Notes: generated by a model not told the origin, from the sequence alone. DNA of 56,681 nucleotides from Methylobacterium planeticum (GCF_008806345.1 NZ_VZZJ01000032.1:1-56681); one strand, 5' to 3'. Shown: positions 10,201-18,719, counted from the stretch's first letter. Program-made: numbers and translations.

Positions 10201-10397
10201 ATGGTGATGTAGCGCTCGATCTCGTCCGCCGACTGCCCGGGATTCTGGGTGATGACGTCGACGAGGGGCGGGACGGGGTCGGGATAAGCCTCGATGTTGA
10301 GCTGGGTGTAGCTGGCATAGCCGAGCGCCAGCATCACGACGAACATCAGGAAGACCAGCACGCGCTGGCGCAGCGAGAAGACGATCAGGGCGTTCAT
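7251..10397 (-). CDS. czcA: CzcA/CusA-family heavy-metal RND efflux pump
   Basis: A 1048-residue inner-membrane RND permease of the heavy-metal-efflux (HME) type. It has an N-terminal TM1, a large periplasmic loop, the TM2-TM6 bundle from about residue 340 and the mirrored second half. The TM4 proton-relay motif reads DFGLIVDATVIMVEN at about residues 390-405. Most CzcA proteins have DGA where this one has DAT, which may tune ion choice. It drives export of divalent (or monovalent) metals by proton antiport together with the adaptor upstream and the NodT-type factor downstream. It starts at an ATG 13 bp after the adaptor stop. Metal specificity cannot be assigned. Confidence 0.93.
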   Translation of the reverse strand: MNALIVFSLRQRVLVFLMFVVMLALGYASYTQLNIEAYPDPVPPLVDVITQNPGQSADEIERYITIPLEVALAGIPNATVVRTISLFGLSDVKVQFNYEYTYQEALQRVLNRLSQLPPLPNGASPQISPTSPVGEIMRYKLVGPKGYSSADMKTLQDWVLQRRFKAIPGVVDVTAFGGKTKEYEIAVDLNRLQAQGLTLVQLVNALNNSSINVGGQTLNVGEQSAVVRGVGLIRDMDDIRDTMLTQVNGTPVLVRDVADVRVSNAPRLGIVGHDGQNDIVEGIVLMSRGGQSLPTLKRVEAEIERINNSTILPPEVKIERIYDRSGLINTTTHTVMHNLVFGVVLVFVVQWLFLGSLRSAIIVAATIPFALGFAILILVIRGDSANLLSLGAIDFGLIVDATVIMVENVFRHLAEPEHSEGQPAPGGLTGRLGTIAIAGAEVNRAIFFSATIIIVGFLPLFTMTGVEGHIFGPMAKTYAYALVGGLLATFTVSPALSALILPKYVEERDTLIVKVLRFGHVLILRFGLRNKLLSLGITLVILLAAGVAGRGLGLEFLPKLEEGNLYIRGTMPASISLEAGNAYVERLRRIVSELPEVVTVISHQGRPSDGTDATGFFNVEILAPLKPFDTWRKGLDKETLIRDLSKRLDAEFPGIEFNFSQYIEDNVQEAASGVKGENSVKIYGTDLTTITRTAEEVKAVLATVPGVTDLSVFASLGQPTVRIDVDRRKAARFGLSIGDVNTTLQAAIGGQIAGDLYEYGSDRHFPMRVRLAREFRRSLETIRNITIGATNPNGGVVQVPLSEIATVELVSGAAFIYREDQERYIPVKFSVRGRDLGSAVLEAQRRVDDEVQMPAGYHLEWVGQFTNLQDAVQRLTVVVPITLALIALLLFINFSSVTDMLLGLSVIPMAMIGGIFALFLTATPFSISAAIGFIALFGISTMEGVILLAYYNQLMDEGWSRPEAVWNAANVRMRPVMMTCVAACVGLLPAAVSTGIGSQVQKPLALVVVGGILLAPNLILVVVPILISLFSRRRPNPAATPAQHRAAA

Positions 10398-10410
10398 CGG
10401 GGGCGTCCTG

Positions 10411-11748
10411 TCACGAGGCCTTGTCGCCGCTCGCGGCCCGGTCGATGAACACGGCGCCGCGGGTGACGACCTGATCCTCGGGGGTCAGGCCCTCGACCAC
10501 CTGGGCGTTGTCGCCGTTGATCAGCCCGAGCTTGACGTTGCGGGCCTCGATGCCGCCGTCGGCGCGCGCCACCCAGACATGCGCCGTGCTGCCCTCGTAG
10601 ACGACGGCGGCGAGCGGCACGCTCGGCGAGGGCTGGTCGCGCCCGGTGATGATCGTGAAGGTCGCGAACATCTCGGGCTTGAGGGCCCGATCCGGGTTCT
10701 CGACCTCGCTGCGCACCGCGAGGCGCCGCGTCGCCGGGTCGAGGCTCGCCGCCATGTAGTTGACCTTGGCCTTGAACACCCGGTTGCCGAAGCCCGCGAC
10801 CCTGGCCTCGACCTCCTGGCCGAGGCGGATCTTCGGGATCTCGCTCTCGCGCACGTTGGCGACGAGCCAGACCGTCGAGAGGTCGCCGATGATGAAGGCG
10901 GGGTCGCTCGAGGTGCTGAGATACTGGCCGATGCCGACCTTGCGCTGCACGATGGTACCGGCGATGGGCGCGCGGATCTGCGTCTCGGGGCTCATCGTGC
11001 CGTTCTTCTCGAAGGCGGCGATCTCCGCATCGGTCTTGCCGAGGAGGCGCAGGCGGTTCTTCACCGCCTGGAGGTTGGCCTCCGCGGTCTTCAGGTCGCT
11101 CTGCGCCGCGATGACGTCGTTCTGGGCCGATTGGTAATCCTTGAGCGCCACGGCCTTGGCCGCGAACAGTTCCTGCTGGCGGGCCGCGATGGTCTGGTCG
11201 AGGCGGAGCAGGGCGGTGGCCTTGCTGATGGTGTTGAGGGCGCTCTGGTAGTCGCTCTGCGCCTGGACCATGTCGCTGGCCTCAAGGGTCAGCAGCACGT
11301 CGCCGGCCCTCACGTCGTCGCCCGCCCGCGCCAGCACCCGGGTGACCCGGCCCGCGTAGGGCGAGGCCACCGGCACGTTGTCATCGTCGTTGAGGGCGAT
11401 GCGCCCCTCCGCCGAGCCCTCGGGTCGGAACACCATGGTGGAGACGGGGCGGATCTCGAAGGCGGCGCGCTGCTCCTTCGTCGGGCGGAACACGCGCTCG
11501 CGGGTGTCGGCGCGGGGGCTCTCGGCCGCCTCGTCCTCCGCGCCCTCGCCGCCGAGGAGGCCGCGGCCATACGCGATGGCCTCCTCGGCGAAACGGCGCA
11601 CCGGCTCGGGGTAGACCGCCACCGCCGCGACCCCGGCGATCACCAGGGACAGGATCACCACGATGGGCAGGAGGCCGGCGCGGCGTCCGCGCTGGCGGGT
11701 CGCCTCGGGTGCGCTCAGCGTCGGGTCGAGGGGGTTGCGAGCGTCCAT
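10411..11748 (-). CDS. czcB: CzcB/HlyD-family efflux periplasmic adaptor
   Basis: A 445-residue membrane-fusion protein. It has a short cytoplasmic N-terminus, one TM helix at about 25-45 and an acidic Ala/Glu linker. A lipoyl half-motif follows near residue 130 (SPYAGRVTRVLARAGDDV), then an alpha-hairpin of about 160-240, the second lipoyl half (RAPIAGTIVQRKVGIGQYL) near 260, and beta-barrel and membrane-proximal domains. It bridges the CzcA pump and the outer-membrane factor. It is the first gene of a three-gene minus-strand operon. Unlike the second adaptor in this window, it carries no His-rich N-terminal segment. Confidence 0.92.
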   Translation of the reverse strand: MDARNPLDPTLSAPEATRQRGRRAGLLPIVVILSLVIAGVAAVAVYPEPVRRFAEEAIAYGRGLLGGEGAEDEAAESPRADTRERVFRPTKEQRAAFEIRPVSTMVFRPEGSAEGRIALNDDDNVPVASPYAGRVTRVLARAGDDVRAGDVLLTLEASDMVQAQSDYQSALNTISKATALLRLDQTIAARQQELFAAKAVALKDYQSAQNDVIAAQSDLKTAEANLQAVKNRLRLLGKTDAEIAAFEKNGTMSPETQIRAPIAGTIVQRKVGIGQYLSTSSDPAFIIGDLSTVWLVANVRESEIPKIRLGQEVEARVAGFGNRVFKAKVNYMAASLDPATRRLAVRSEVENPDRALKPEMFATFTIITGRDQPSPSVPLAAVVYEGSTAHVWVARADGGIEARNVKLGLINGDNAQVVEGLTPEDQVVTRGAVFIDRAASGDKAS

Positions 11749-11823
11749 GGGGCTTTGATCTTCGGTCCGCGCTACCGCGCCGGACAGGGTTCACGAATCG
11801 ACTGGGCGACCTGATCGTCGGGC

Positions 11824-11850
11824 AGCACCGAGCCGGTGCTTGGTGCTTTT
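11824..11850 (+). terminator. Overlapping alternative hairpins followed by a T run
   Basis: AGCACCG-AGC-CGGTGCT forms a 7-bp perfect stem. A second GGTGCT directly downstream (11842-11847) can instead pair with the same AGCACC, and that second stem runs into TTTT. The structure could act as an intrinsic terminator or attenuator read on the plus strand. No gene ends just upstream on that strand, so its target is unclear. Confidence 0.35.
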
Positions 11851-12194
11851 TGATGGCGGCCGAGCCGACCTCGCTCGACCGTGATGGCTGGCTCAACCCG
11901 AGGTCGATCCAGCCTGCATGGTCCCGCCGCCCCACCATCGTCAAGGCGAGGCGCGGCCCGCCGCGATTTCCCGCTGCCGCGTTGCAGCGCCGCAGCACCA
12001 AGCGGGACTAGGTGGAACAACTAAATACAACTGCCAATTGAGATTTTGGGATCCCGCCGGCCGCACCCGTCGCTTAAGGGCCCGATGTGCCAGTTGTGTG
12101 AAGGCGCGGCGGCGCGGCTGTGGGCGGCGGCCCGGCTGCGGGGACGGGGCGGATCCGCGCCCTGCCGGAGGCGGGCGCCTTCCATCCGGGACGG

Positions 12195-12210
12195 ATGACA
12201 CAATATGACA
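12195..12210. promoter_or_regulatory. TGACA-N5-TGACA direct repeat upstream of the cobW-type gene
   Basis: Two TGACA motifs one helical turn apart lie about 50 bp before the GTPase start codon, in a short AT-rich patch. A spacing of one turn fits a dimeric regulator or activator site. It is not a clean Zur-type palindrome, so no regulator is named. Confidence 0.25.
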
Positions 12211-12257
12211 ACCCGACCTATATCCCCCGCCTCGCGCCGCATCCGCAAAGGGCCGCC

Positions 12258-13262
12258 ATGTCCGACGCCGCCATCTCTGAAGCCGTCACCCCCCCGGATG
12301 CCGGGGCCAAGATCCCCGTCACCGTCCTCACCGGCTATCTCGGGGCCGGCAAGACCACGCTCCTCAACCGCATCCTCACCGAGAATCACGGCAAGCGCTA
12401 CGCCGTGATCGTCAACGAGTTCGGCGAGATCGGAATCGACAACGACCTCGTGGTGGGCGCCGACGAGGAAGTGTTCGAGATGAACAACGGCTGCGTCTGC
12501 TGCACCGTGCGCGGCGACCTGATCCGCATCATGGACGGCCTGGTGAAGCGCCGCGGCAAGTTCGACGCCATCATCGTCGAGACGACGGGCCTCGCCGATC
12601 CGGCCCCGGTCGCCCAGACCTTCTTCGTCGACCAGGACGTCGGCGACGCCGCCCGCCTCGACGCCGTGGTGACGGTGGCGGACGCCAAGTGGCTCTCCGA
12701 CCGGCTCAAGGACGCCCCCGAGGCCAAGAACCAGATCGCCTTCGCGGACGTGATCCTGCTCAACAAGTCCGACCTCGTGCAGCCCGCCGAGCTCGACCGG
12801 GTCGAGGCCGAGATCCGGACGATCAACCCCTACGCCAAGCTCCACCGCACCCAGAACTGCGCCGTGCCCCTCGAGGCGGTGCTGGAGCGCAACGCCTTCG
12901 ACCTCGGCCGCATCCTCGACGTCGAGCCCGACTTCCTGGAGGAGGGGCACCACCATCACCACGACGCGGACATGCAGTCGGTCTCGGCGAGCCTCGACGG
13001 GCCGGTCGACCCCGAGAAGTTCATGCCCTGGATCTCGAACCTGACCCAGGTCCAGGGCCCGGACATCCTGCGCTGCAAGGGCATCGTGGCCTTTCCGGAC
13101 GAGCCCAAGCGCTTCGTCTTCCAGGGCGTCCACATGATCCTCGACGGCGACCTCCAGGGGGATTGGGGCGCCGGCGAGGCGCGCGTCTCCCGCGTCGTCT
13201 TCATCGGCCGCAACCTCGACGCCGAGGCGATCCGCAGCGAGTTCCTGGCCTGCAGGGCCTGA
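12258..13262 (+). CDS. CobW/COG0523-family GTPase (putative metallochaperone)
   Basis: A 334-residue G3E GTPase. The P-loop GYLGAGKTT is at about residues 26-34, and the family's metal-binding CxCC is intact as C79-V-C-C82 in an NNGCVCC context. The NKSD guanine-specificity motif follows at about residue 170. A His-rich loop (GHHHHHHD type) near residue 235 and the CobW C-terminal domain complete the protein. COG0523 proteins deliver Zn, Co or other metals to client enzymes. Which metal is unresolved, although placement divergent to a metal-efflux operon suggests zinc or cobalt handling. The ATG at 12258 was chosen because homology begins there; an upstream in-frame extension has no matching content. 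Confidence 0.92.
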   Translation: MSDAAISEAVTPPDAGAKIPVTVLTGYLGAGKTTLLNRILTENHGKRYAVIVNEFGEIGIDNDLVVGADEEVFEMNNGCVCCTVRGDLIRIMDGLVKRRGKFDAIIVETTGLADPAPVAQTFFVDQDVGDAARLDAVVTVADAKWLSDRLKDAPEAKNQIAFADVILLNKSDLVQPAELDRVEAEIRTINPYAKLHRTQNCAVPLEAVLERNAFDLGRILDVEPDFLEEGHHHHHDADMQSVSASLDGPVDPEKFMPWISNLTQVQGPDILRCKGIVAFPDEPKRFVFQGVHMILDGDLQGDWGAGEARVSRVVFIGRNLDAEAIRSEFLACRA

Positions 13263-13380
13263 GGCCCGGACGGGCGGAGGCCGGCGCGCCCCGCCCCATC
13301 AGCGAAATCTCAATCAATCCCGGGCAATCTCGCGCGGGTTGAGCGGGCCGGCGTATCGGGCCCGCGGAGTTTGCGTGACC

Positions 13381-14670
13381 ATGGCGTCCATCACCGCCCC
13401 GTCCGGCGTGCCCGCTCCGGTGAGATCACCGGAGGGCGCCTGGGCCGCGATCCCGGTCCTGAGCGTCGTGCGCGGCCTCGCCCGGGCCATGCTGGCGGCG
13501 TTCATCTTCTTCGCCTGCTTCGCCTTCTCGGAGACCTCGCCCTACGACCTGGTGGCGCTGCCCACCATGGCCCTGTGGGCGCTGCTCGGCATCCGCCTGC
13601 ACCGGGGCGTGGTGCCCCTGATGGGCCTCCTGATCCTCTACCTCGCGGCGATCGTCACGGCGCTGATCCCCTATCTCGACGAGGCCTTCCCGCTCACCTG
13701 GACGATCCAGCTCATCTACCTGTCGCTGACGTGCCTGTTCTTCGCGATGCTGTTCTCGGACGAGACGCAGGACCGCATGGAGCTGGCGCTGAAGGCCTAC
13801 ACGGCGAGCTGCGTCTTCTCGGCCGCCCTCGGCATCGTCGGCTACCTCGACCTGATCGGCATCGAGGACCTGTTCTACAAGTACGGCCGGGCCTCGGGCA
13901 CCTTCCAGGACCCGAACGTGTTCGGCTCGTTCCTGACGCTCGGCGCCCTCTACCTGATGCACGGGCTCCTCAACGGCACGGCGCGGCGCCCGGTCCTGGC
14001 GCTCGCGGGCCTGCTCGTCGTCCTGGCGGGCATCTTCCTGTCCTTCTCCCGCGGCTCCTGGGGCGGGACGGTCGTGGCGGTGCTCGTCATGGTGGTGTCG
14101 GTCTACGCCGCGACGCCCTCCGCGCGCCTGCGCCGCCGCATCGTCGTCCTCACCCTCGTCACCATCGGCCTCGGGATCGTCGCGGTCATCGGCCTGCTCT
14201 CGTTCGATCACGTCGCCAAGATGTTCGAGACCCGGGCGGCGGTCACGCAGGATTACGACGAGGGCGAGACCGGCCGCTTCGGCAACCAGATCCGCGGCAT
14301 CGCCATGCTGCTCGGGATGCCCCTCGGCATGGGCCCGATGCACTGGCGCCTCACCTTCGGGCTCGAGCCGCACAATTCCTACATCGGCAGCTTCGCCAAT
14401 GGCGGCTGGCTCGGCGGCACGGTCTTCATCGGCCTCGTCCTGGCGACCGGCTTCGTCGGCTTCCGGCTCCTGGCGCGGCCCTCGCCCTACCGGGCGCACG
14501 CGCAGATCGTCTGGCCGGCCCTGCTGATGTTCTTCCTGCAGGCCCTGCAGATCGACATCGAGAAGTGGCGCCACGTCTACATGATGCTCGGCATGGTCTG
14601 GGCGCTGGAGGCCGCGCGCCTGCGCTGGCTCGCGCGCGGCGGTCGGCCGCGGACGGACGACGACCGGTAG
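13381..14670 (+). CDS. O-antigen ligase-like (Wzy_C) membrane protein
   Basis: A 429-residue polytopic protein with about ten to twelve hydrophobic helices. It has the O-antigen ligase/polymerase pattern: a GTFQDPNVFG segment near residue 180, an FSRGSWGG segment near 225, and the large periplasmic loop with GLEPHNSYIG (conserved histidine) near 335. Family members join polysaccharide repeats to lipid A core, or polymerise them, at the periplasmic face. Here it stands alone with no glycosyltransferases beside it. A TTG 42 bp upstream is in frame, but the ATG at 13381 gives a typical length. Confidence 0.85.
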   Translation: MASITAPSGVPAPVRSPEGAWAAIPVLSVVRGLARAMLAAFIFFACFAFSETSPYDLVALPTMALWALLGIRLHRGVVPLMGLLILYLAAIVTALIPYLDEAFPLTWTIQLIYLSLTCLFFAMLFSDETQDRMELALKAYTASCVFSAALGIVGYLDLIGIEDLFYKYGRASGTFQDPNVFGSFLTLGALYLMHGLLNGTARRPVLALAGLLVVLAGIFLSFSRGSWGGTVVAVLVMVVSVYAATPSARLRRRIVVLTLVTIGLGIVAVIGLLSFDHVAKMFETRAAVTQDYDEGETGRFGNQIRGIAMLLGMPLGMGPMHWRLTFGLEPHNSYIGSFANGGWLGGTVFIGLVLATGFVGFRLLARPSPYRAHAQIVWPALLMFFLQALQIDIEKWRHVYMMLGMVWALEAARLRWLARGGRPRTDDDR

Positions 14671-14747
14671 CGCGGCCCGCCGAACTGATATTAAGGGGAG
14701 CTTAGCGGATTCGCTGGAGAAACGCGGGAGGCGGACCCGCGGCCTCG

Positions 14748-17700
14748 ATGCGGGTTCCGGTTCGGGAGCGGGGATCGAGCACGGTGACCAGCCTGTCGCG
14801 GAGCGAGGCGGAGCGCGTCGCCGCCCTGCACGACCTCGAGATTCTCGACACGCCCCCGGAGGATCATTTCGAGGCGGTCTGTCGCACGGCGCGTCGCCTC
14901 TTCGGCGTGGCGGACGCCTTCGTGTCCCTCGTCGACGCCGACCGGCAATGGCTCAAGACCGTCTGCGGCATCATCCCGCCGACGATGCCGCGCGAGACCT
15001 CGTTCTGCACCCACACGATCCGGGACGATGCCGTGATGGTCGTGCCCGACGCGCGGCGCGACCCGCGCTTCTCCGGCTCCTCCCTCGTCACCAGCGAGGT
15101 GCTGGCCTTCTACGCGGGGGCGCCCCTCATCCTCGCGCCGGGGGTCCGGGTCGGGGCGCTCTGCCTCGTCGACACCGCGCCGCGCGCCTTCTCGGACGAC
15201 GAGGTGCGGGCCCTGCGCGATCTCGCCGAGATCGTGGTGGCGCATCTGCGCCTCCATCAGGCCAACCGCCATCACGCCCGCGAGGTCGAGACCCGCGCCG
15301 CCCGCGAGGTCGTGATCGCCGCCCAGGCCGCCGAGATCGACCGGCGCGCCGAGGCGCAGGCGAGCGCCAACCATCTGCTCTCCATGGCCGAGGAGATGGC
15401 CCATATCGGCCATTGGCGGGTCGCCCTCGACGACGGCCAGCCGGTCTGGTCGGCCGGGCTCTTCCGGATCGCGGGGCGGGACCCGGCGGAGCGTCCGCCG
15501 CACCTCTCGAACTTCACCGGGATATACCACCCGGGCGACCGAGAGCGCCTCACCCGGATCGTCGGGGAGGCCGTCGCGCTGGGGCGAAACTTCGCCTTCG
15601 AGGCGCGGATCCTCCGCCCGGACGGGAGCGAGCGCGCCGTCGAGGTCTGCGGCACCTGCCAGAAGGACGCGTTCGGCGCGACGACCGCCCTGTTCGGCAT
15701 CCTGATCGACGTCACCGAGCGGCGCGCGACCGAGGCCGAGATCCGGCTGAGCGAGATCCGCTACCGCAGCCTCGCCGACACCCTGCCGCTGCTGGTCTGG
15801 ACCATGCGGGCCTCGGACGGCGAGGCGACCTACCTCAACGCCTGCTTCCGCGCCTATTACGGCCCGATCGGCACGGACCGGGTCGGGCGGCTTGCCCGCA
15901 ACCACCCCGAGGACGCGCCGGTGGTCGAGGCCGCCTGGGAGCAGGCGCTCGCCACCGGCGAGGGCTTCGCGGTGGAGTGCCGCCTCCAGCGCCACGACGG
16001 GCCCTATCGCTGGCACAAGCTCGCGATGACGCCGGTGCGCCACCGGGACGGGACCCAGGTGGTCGAGTGGCTCGGCACGGCCCTCGACATCGACGAGATC
16101 ATCTCGGCCCACCTCGCCGTCGAGGAGGCGCAGGAACTGCTGCATCTCGGCCTCGAGGCCGCCGATGCGGGGACCTGGGACTGGGACATGCGGCGCGGCG
16201 TCACCGTGATGTCATCCGAGAGCGCCCGGATCTACGGCCTTCCGAACGCCCACCTGCCGCAATCGCTCACCACCGCCGAGTGGACCGCGCTCGTGCATCC
16301 CGACGACGTGGCCCAGGCCTGGGAGGCGATCCGCGTCGCGATCGACACCCGCACCATCTACGCCACCGAGTTCCGCGTCGGCGAGCGCTGGGTCCATGCC
16401 CGCGGCCGGACGCTGTTCGGCCCCGACGACCGGCCCTACCGGATGGTCGGCCTCCACATCGACATCACGGAGCGCAAGTCCTTCGAGGCGACCCTCCAGG
16501 CCCTGACCGCCGAGGCGCAGGCCGCCCGCGCCGAGGCCGAGCGGGCGAGCGAGGCCAAGAGCGACTTCCTGGCGGCGATGAGCCACGAGATCCGCACGCC
16601 GCTGAACGGCGTCCTCGGCTACGCCGACCTCCTCCTCGAGCAGGCCTACCTGACCGAGGAGGACCGGCGCCGGCTGGAGCTGATCCAGAACTCGGGGGCC
16701 GCGCTCCTCACCATCGTCAACGACATCCTCGACTTCTCGAAGATCGAGGCCGGCCAGCTCGTCCTCGACCCGCTCGCCTTCCCGCTCCTGACGGTGATCG
16801 ACAACACCGTCTCGATCGTGCGCGGCGGCGCCCTGAAGAGCGGCCTGCGGATCGATGCCCGCATCGACGCCGCCCTGCCGGGCTTCGTCGTCGGCGACCC
16901 GAACCGCCTCCGGCAGGTCCTGCTGAACCTCCTCAACAACGCCGTGAAGTTCACCCCCGCGGGCGCCGTCACCCTCAACGTCCGCCACGCGGGCGCCCGC
17001 CCGGAGGGCGAGGCGATGCGCTTCGAGGTGACGGATACGGGCATCGGCATCCCGGACGCGCAGCTGCCGCGCCTGTTCAAGCGCTTCAGCCAGGTCGACG
17101 GCTCGATCAGCCGCCGCTTCGGCGGCACCGGCCTCGGCCTCGCCATCTGCCGCCACCTCGTGGGCATGATGGGCGGCGAGATCGGCGTGGAGAGCCGGGA
17201 GGGCGTCGGCTCGACCTTCTGGTTCACCCTCACGCTGCCGCGCGCCGAGCAGGCCCCCGCGCAGACCCCCGAGCAGGCGCCGGCCGCGACGGAGCGGTCC
17301 GTCCCCCGGATCCTGGCCGCCGAGGCCGGCGCCGCGCCGCATCTCCTCCTCGTCGAGGACGTGCCGATCAACCAGGAGCTCGCCCGGGCGGTGCTGGAAT
17401 CGCAGGGGTTCCGGGTCGACGTCGCGGGGGACGGGGCCGAGGCGGTGGCGGCCGTGGAGGCCCGGATGGCGCTCGGCGCGCCCTACGCGCTCGTCCTCAT
17501 GGACGTGCAGATGCCCGGCATGGACGGCCTCACGGCGACCCGCTGCATCCGCGCCCTGCCGGCCCCGGCCGGCACCGTGCCGATCGTGGCGATGACCGCC
17601 AACGTCATGCCCCAGCAGGTCGAGGCCCTGCGCGAGGCCGGCATGGACGACCATGTCGGCAAGCCCTTCCGCCGGGCGGACCTGTTCGCCACCATCGCGC

Positions 17701-18074
17701 GCTGGATCGGCTCGGCCGACGCGGAGCCCGCGCCGGAGGCTGCGCCCGTCGAGGGGCCGCTCGTCGACCGCGAGGCCCTCTCGGCGGTGCGCGACAGCAT
17801 CGGTGCCCCCCGGGTGCTGTCGCTGCTGGCGCTGCTCGAGGGCGAGCTGCGCGACCGCTTCCGGCCCGGCGAGACCGACCGGATGCAGATCGCCTACGAC
17901 GCCCACGCCATGGTCTCGGCGGCCGGCATGCTGGGCTTCGTCGGCCTGTCCGAGCTCTGCCGCGAGATCGAGGCCGCCGCCCATGCGGGCAGCGACCTCA
18001 ACCCCCTAATCCGCCGCCTCGACACCCTGCGCAGCGGCGCCCTCGGCACCATCCGGGAACTCCGGGCGGCGTGA
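14748..18074 (+). CDS. Unorthodox hybrid sensor histidine kinase (GAF-PAS3-HisKA-HATPase-REC-Hpt)
   Basis: A 1108-residue kinase. The order is a GAF domain (about 20-170; LHDLEILDTPPE opening), three PAS/PAC units (about 205-330, 335-450, 455-585), a HisKA with MSHEIRTPLNG and phospho-acceptor H613, and HATPase_c with an N box, DTGIGIP and GGTGLGLAI. A receiver follows with LMDVQMPGMDG and phospho-acceptor D919, then a C-terminal Hpt-like four-helix segment with candidate phospho-histidine H1053. There are no TM helices, so it senses a cytosolic signal. The complete His-Asp-His relay lacks a dedicated output regulator next door. A GTG 12 codons downstream of the chosen start is an alternative. 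Confidence 0.9.
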   Translation: MRVPVRERGSSTVTSLSRSEAERVAALHDLEILDTPPEDHFEAVCRTARRLFGVADAFVSLVDADRQWLKTVCGIIPPTMPRETSFCTHTIRDDAVMVVPDARRDPRFSGSSLVTSEVLAFYAGAPLILAPGVRVGALCLVDTAPRAFSDDEVRALRDLAEIVVAHLRLHQANRHHAREVETRAAREVVIAAQAAEIDRRAEAQASANHLLSMAEEMAHIGHWRVALDDGQPVWSAGLFRIAGRDPAERPPHLSNFTGIYHPGDRERLTRIVGEAVALGRNFAFEARILRPDGSERAVEVCGTCQKDAFGATTALFGILIDVTERRATEAEIRLSEIRYRSLADTLPLLVWTMRASDGEATYLNACFRAYYGPIGTDRVGRLARNHPEDAPVVEAAWEQALATGEGFAVECRLQRHDGPYRWHKLAMTPVRHRDGTQVVEWLGTALDIDEIISAHLAVEEAQELLHLGLEAADAGTWDWDMRRGVTVMSSESARIYGLPNAHLPQSLTTAEWTALVHPDDVAQAWEAIRVAIDTRTIYATEFRVGERWVHARGRTLFGPDDRPYRMVGLHIDITERKSFEATLQALTAEAQAARAEAERASEAKSDFLAAMSHEIRTPLNGVLGYADLLLEQAYLTEEDRRRLELIQNSGAALLTIVNDILDFSKIEAGQLVLDPLAFPLLTVIDNTVSIVRGGALKSGLRIDARIDAALPGFVVGDPNRLRQVLLNLLNNAVKFTPAGAVTLNVRHAGARPEGEAMRFEVTDTGIGIPDAQLPRLFKRFSQVDGSISRRFGGTGLGLAICRHLVGMMGGEIGVESREGVGSTFWFTLTLPRAEQAPAQTPEQAPAATERSVPRILAAEAGAAPHLLLVEDVPINQELARAVLESQGFRVDVAGDGAEAVAAVEARMALGAPYALVLMDVQMPGMDGLTATRCIRALPAPAGTVPIVAMTANVMPQQVEALREAGMDDHVGKPFRRADLFATIARWIGSADAEPAPEAAPVEGPLVDREALSAVRDSIGAPRVLSLLALLEGELRDRFRPGETDRMQIAYDAHAMVSAAGMLGFVGLSELCREIEAAAHAGSDLNPLIRRLDTLRSGALGTIRELRAA

Positions 18075-18087
18075 GGGCGCGGCCCGC

Positions 18088-18393
18088 TCAGGCCGGCTCC
18101 CCGTCCGGCTCCGGGTCCGCCGTCCAGGCGGTCGCGAAGGCGGCGAGGTGCTGGGCCTCCGTGAAGGCCAGGACCGTCACGGTGCGCTCGGTCGGCATGC
18201 CCCCCGGATAGGGGGCGAGCAGCACGGTCTCGCGGGAGAGGCGGGCGCCGGGGGTGCGCAGGCGCATCCAGGTCTCGCACTCGAGCGTCAGGCGCTCGGG
18301 CTCGGCGAGCGCCCGCGAATCCGGGCGCAGCACCAGGATGTAGGTGCCGAGCGCGGGGTTGCGCTCCTGCAGGACCTTGATGATGTCGATCAT
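18088..18393 (-). CDS. Small protein of unknown function, operon with EthD-like gene
   Basis: I do not recognise this 101-residue protein. It is predicted soluble, with alternating beta-like segments (ILVLRPD, TVTVLAF) and two Trp residues, which would fit a small alpha/beta barrel like its neighbour. It starts 11 bp after the EthD-like gene's stop, so the two are very probably co-transcribed and may work together. The C-terminus is acidic (DPEPDGEPA). Confidence 0.65.
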   Translation of the reverse strand: MIDIIKVLQERNPALGTYILVLRPDSRALAEPERLTLECETWMRLRTPGARLSRETVLLAPYPGGMPTERTVTVLAFTEAQHLAAFATAWTADPEPDGEPA

Positions 18394-18404
18394 GGAGCGG
18401 AGGT

Positions 18405-18719
18405 CTATTCCGGGAACTCGTTGATCTGCACGATCGGCTGAACGTCGGTGAATTTCGGGATGTCCCCGAAGATCTCCTTGCCGTGCGTGGCGGCGGCGTT
18501 CCGGAAGGCCTCGGCGGATTCGAAGCGCAGGAGCGCCATCACCTGGAACGGGGCTGGGCCGCCGTCCGGCGTGCCGACGCCGCGCACGACCTTCGCCTCG
18601 TGCAGCCCGATCGGCGTCCAGCGCTCCCGCACCAGCGGCATGTGGTGGCCGAGATAGTAGGCCATGTCGAAGGTGGTGGCCTCCCCGCCCGGGTACATCA
18701 CGCTGACCAGGATCATCAC
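18405..18719 (-). CDS. EthD-family protein
   Basis: A 104-residue dimeric alpha/beta-barrel-type protein. The EthD signature is present: an N-terminal VSVMYPGG strand, then DMAYYLGHHMPLV with the conserved His pair (about 18-30), a central GLHEAKVVRGVG strand, and a C-terminal VQPIVQINEF strand. EthD-like proteins accompany degradation pathways; their exact role is unclear. It is the first gene of a two-gene minus-strand unit. Confidence 0.85.
   Translation of the reverse strand: MMILVSVMYPGGEATTFDMAYYLGHHMPLVRERWTPIGLHEAKVVRGVGTPDGGPAPFQVMALLRFESAEAFRNAAATHGKEIFGDIPKFTDVQPIVQINEFPE

Larger units (their letters stand above)
11749..12257. other. 509-bp divergent intergenic region between czcB and the cobW-type gene
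   Basis: No coding frame with support lies here. It must hold the promoters of the minus-strand efflux operon and of the plus-strand GTPase gene. It contains overlapping hairpins at 11824-11850 followed by T residues, a locally AT-richer segment at about 12005-12055 that could hold promoter elements, and a TGACA-N5-TGACA direct repeat at 12195-12210. Confidence 0.6.

Noticed and set aside
7110..10448. Very long plus-strand open frame opposite the czcA gene
   Set aside because: Shadow of GC-rich codons; low-complexity His/Arg/Asp-rich translation with no domain.
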